The notes beneath the pieces are model-generated. The model did no database searches and was not told the origin of the DNA. It saw nothing but the letters and a program-made list of their open reading frames with translations. A stretch of 45,950 nt of DNA from Planctomycetota bacterium (lineage in GTDB: Bacteria; Planctomycetota; Planctomycetia; Pirellulales; Pirellulaceae). Where the stretch lies: positions 1 through 45,950 of the forward strand of contig JAFLCP010000016.1 in assembly GCA_017303505.1 (NCBI GenBank). Reading direction: 5' to 3'. The stretch's first letter is position 1, and each line of letters opens with the position of its first letter. Of the stretch, positions 43,869-45,950 are shown piece by piece. The translations under genes were made by a program, and so were the position numbers.

Positions 43869-45950
43869 TTATCGACCACCTGGCGGAACATACTTTGCTA
43901 ACCAAGCAAAGACTTCTTGATGCCAGAACTTCGAGTTCTGAGGCTTGTTGACCCAGTGACCTTCGTCAGGGAAATTCACCATGCGCGAAGCGACACCTTG
44001 GCGTTGCAACGAAGTGAACAATTCATGCCCTTGCCCAATTGGGCAACGGAAGTCGAGATCGTTGTGGATCACAAGCATGGGTGTCTTGAACTTGCCGAGG
44101 TTGCCGGCTTTGGTATGTGGCGAGAACTCGCGGTACTTCTCTGGCTTCTCCCAAGGAAGTCCACCATGTTCATATTCATCAAACCATTGTTCGTCAGTGG
44201 TTCCCCACATGCTCTCAAAATTCCAAACGCTGCAATGAGTGATGAGGCATTGGAATCGGCCTGTATTGACCGCGAACCAATTCATCATGTAGCCACCGAA
44301 GCTCGCGCCAGCTGATCCGATACGAGTGCTGTCGGTCCAAGGCTGCTTCTCGATGTAATCAGCCCCAGCCATTAAGTCGCGATAACACTTTCCACCCCAA
44401 TCGCCAGAGATCTCATCGACATATTTCTGCCCGAAGCCCGTACTTCCGCGTGGGTTTGGCAATACGACCACATAGCCTTGAGCGGCCCAGAGTTCGGGAC
44501 ACCAGCGGAACGACCAACCATCTTCCCAAGCTCCTTGCGGACCACCGTGAACCAGATAAGCGATTGGCCAACGTTTGGCGGGATCAAATCCTGGTGGCTT
44601 CAAGATCCACATTTGCATGTTGCCCCCTTCGACTGGGACATCCACACTTTCAGGACGAGGAAGATTAAGCTCTGCCAACAGCTTGTCGTTGGCATGACTC
44701 AACAAAAGCGGCTTGCCCGAAGGAACAACGCCTTTGTCATTGGCTTGAATAAGTTGCACATAGATCTCAGCCGGTGAACTCATCAAACTCTTGGAATAGG
44801 CAACCACAGTCCCTGTTACAGACAGCGAAGTTATCTGTCCACGATCCGTTCCGAATGGGGCAGGTTTTGCATCCGCAAGTTGCACCGAGTAGATTTTGCG
44901 TGCCCCGTTTTCTTCAGTGGTAAACAAGATCGACTGATTGTTCACCCATTGGAAATCATCACAGGTTCGATCAAGTTCAGCGGTTAAACTTTTCGGTTCC
45001 GATGTAAACTCACCAGACTCAGAAATATCAACCACCATCAACTGCCAACGGTCTGCTTCATAGCCAGCGATCTTTTGAGCTCGATAGGAGAGCTTCTTTC
45101 CATCGGGACTCAACTTCGCATACACATCCGCAGCAGGATTCTTGGGAGTCAATGTCTCCCATTCTTTGGTTGGAGATGCAAGATCGACCCGGCATAGATC
45201 GTAGTTTGTGCTCCACGATTCGGCGGTGGCAGGAGCTGCCGAGAAAATCAAATGCGTATCATCTTGCGAGAACGTAAAGTCATCACCCACGCTAAAGGTT
45301 GTGGAGGTCGCATACGCATCGCGATCACCTGGGGTCACATCACGGCAATTGGAACCATCGGCATCACATACAAACAAATGTTGACGGCGATCTTCAACAT
45401 AACTGTCCCAGTGGCGATAGAACAATTTGCCAAACACTTTGGCTTTCACTGGATTGGCTTCGATTTCGTCGCTCTTAGCTTTGTTCTTTTCGTCGCTTTC
45501 TTTGGGACTCAGCTCGCTGAATTCTGGATACACAGCAGAGACGAATGCGATCTTGCTGCCGTTGTGCGACCAAATCGCAGTGGAAGCCCCAGTGCTCAAT
45601 GTTGTGATCTGCTTTGCTTCGCCGCCCGAAATATCAATCACCCACAATTGGCTCGAACCACTGCGACTCGATTCGAAGAGAATCTTTTTACCGTCCGGCG
45701 ACCAGCGTGGATGGCGATCGCTTTTACCTTGCGAATTTGTTAACTGACGGGGTGGAGTCTTGCCATCCACGGCTGCCAGCCACAAGGAAGTTGAGGTTTT
45801 ATTGGAAGCCAAATCCACATTGCTCACTTGATACACCACCAGATCGCCTTGCGGACGAACCTGCGGATCGGCCACACGTTGAAATCGATACAGGTCTTCA
45901 ATAACCATCGGTCGCGGCGAAGCGACTTGGGCTGGTGCCACAGGCGTTGT
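43869..45950 (-). CDS. S9 family peptidase (prolyl oligopeptidase type), 5' end beyond window
   Basis: At least 690 aa are present and the frame stays open to the window edge. The first possible start (GTG 45941) is not preceded by a signal peptide, and the sequence begins like the residues after one (VAPAQVASPRP), so the gene most likely continues to the right. The N-terminal part is a WD40/beta-propeller-like domain (repeated RHPRWSPDGKKILF, TAIWSHNGSKIAFVS, AKLSPDGKKLSY). The C-terminal alpha/beta-hydrolase has catalytic Ser in GSAGASFGGYMMNW, Asp in HNDLDFRCP and His in DEGHWV. It should be an exported acylaminoacyl- or dipeptidyl-peptidase-like enzyme. Confidence 0.93.
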   Translation of the reverse strand, partial: TTPVAPAQVASPRPMVIEDLYRFQRVADPQVRPQGDLVVYQVSNVDLASNKTSTSLWLAAVDGKTPPRQLTNSQGKSDRHPRWSPDGKKILFESSRSGSSQLWVIDISGGEAKQITTLSTGASTAIWSHNGSKIAFVSAVYPEFSELSPKESDEKNKAKSDEIEANPVKAKVFGKLFYRHWDSYVEDRRQHLFVCDADGSNCRDVTPGDRDAYATSTTFSVGDDFTFSQDDTHLIFSAAPATAESWSTNYDLCRVDLASPTKEWETLTPKNPAADVYAKLSPDGKKLSYRAQKIAGYEADRWQLMVVDISESGEFTSEPKSLTAELDRTCDDFQWVNNQSILFTTEENGARKIYSVQLADAKPAPFGTDRGQITSLSVTGTVVAYSKSLMSSPAEIYVQLIQANDKGVVPSGKPLLLSHANDKLLAELNLPRPESVDVPVEGGNMQMWILKPPGFDPAKRWPIAYLVHGGPQGAWEDGWSFRWCPELWAAQGYVVVLPNPRGSTGFGQKYVDEISGDWGGKCYRDLMAGADYIEKQPWTDSTRIGSAGASFGGYMMNWFAVNTGRFQCLITHCSVWNFESMWGTTDEQWFDEYEHGGLPWEKPEKYREFSPHTKAGNLGKFKTPMLVIHNDLDFRCPIGQGHELFTSLQRQGVASRMVNFPDEGHWVNKPQNSKFWHQEVFAWLAKYVPPGGR

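Noticed and set aside
43917-44315. A 132-aa plus-strand frame opposite the S9 peptidase
   Set aside because: It is a shadow of the S9 gene, whose catalytic motifs are on the minus strand.

Overview
The window looks like the chromosome of a planctomycete, probably Pirellulales-like. The main evidence is three giant secreted proteins with the planctomycete cytochrome layout (PSCyt1 CXXCH, then DUF1549, then DUF1553), four Tat-exported DUF1501 proteins, a formylglycine-type sulfatase, a SUMF1-fold protein and a YhaN/YhaO-like pair. GC content looks moderate, and several genes lack a clear Shine-Dalgarno site. No rRNA, tRNA, CRISPR array, phage or complete IS element was seen.

Layout. (1) 1-127 is an 8-bp tandem repeat that runs off the left edge and contains the stop codon of the first gene. 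(2) 115-13102 (minus) is a tight six-gene set: PSD1, DUF1501, DUF1501, sulfatase, PSD1, DUF1501. It is probably an exported polysaccharide-processing operon. (3) 13417-15366 (plus) is a secreted alpha/beta hydrolase transcribed divergently from that operon. (4) 15401-19477 (minus) holds a secreted low-complexity EF-hand protein, an OmpR-type response regulator and a sensor kinase. (5) 19888-24548 (plus) is a probable hydroxyproline catabolic operon: DHDPS-fold deaminase, a secreted metallopeptidase-cyclophilin fusion, a 4-hydroxyproline epimerase and a D-amino-acid dehydrogenase. (6) 24549-25576 carries dispersed repeats and a ParDE toxin-antitoxin pair with a good sigma70-type promoter. (7) 25704-30270 (plus) is a third PSD1-DUF1501 pair. 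(8) 30575-33096 (minus) encodes Alpha-E and circularly permuted ATP-grasp proteins. (9) 33223-38614 (minus) encodes a HIT protein, a YhaN-like ATPase with two membrane segments, and an SbcD/YhaO-like metallophosphoesterase with a degraded metal site. (10) 39007-42666 holds a membrane-anchored SUMF1-fold protein, a PhnP-like metallo-beta-lactamase-fold hydrolase and a membrane-anchored glutaminyl-cyclase-like M28 protein. (11) 42754-45950 (minus) holds an S9 peptidase cut by the right edge, a small membrane protein and an unrecognised cysteine-rich protein.

How the parts fit. Regions 2, 3 and 7 suit an organism that processes sulfated or esterified glycans outside the cytoplasm. Region 5 suits use of hydroxyproline released from collagen-like or plant/algal hydroxyproline-rich proteins; the last enzyme of that route (alpha-ketoglutarate semialdehyde dehydrogenase) is not in the window. 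The least explained elements are the metallopeptidase-cyclophilin fusion inside the hydroxyproline operon, the degraded metallophosphoesterase paired with an intact-looking ATPase, and the cysteine-rich 263-aa protein. All assignments come from reading motifs and context; no database search was run.
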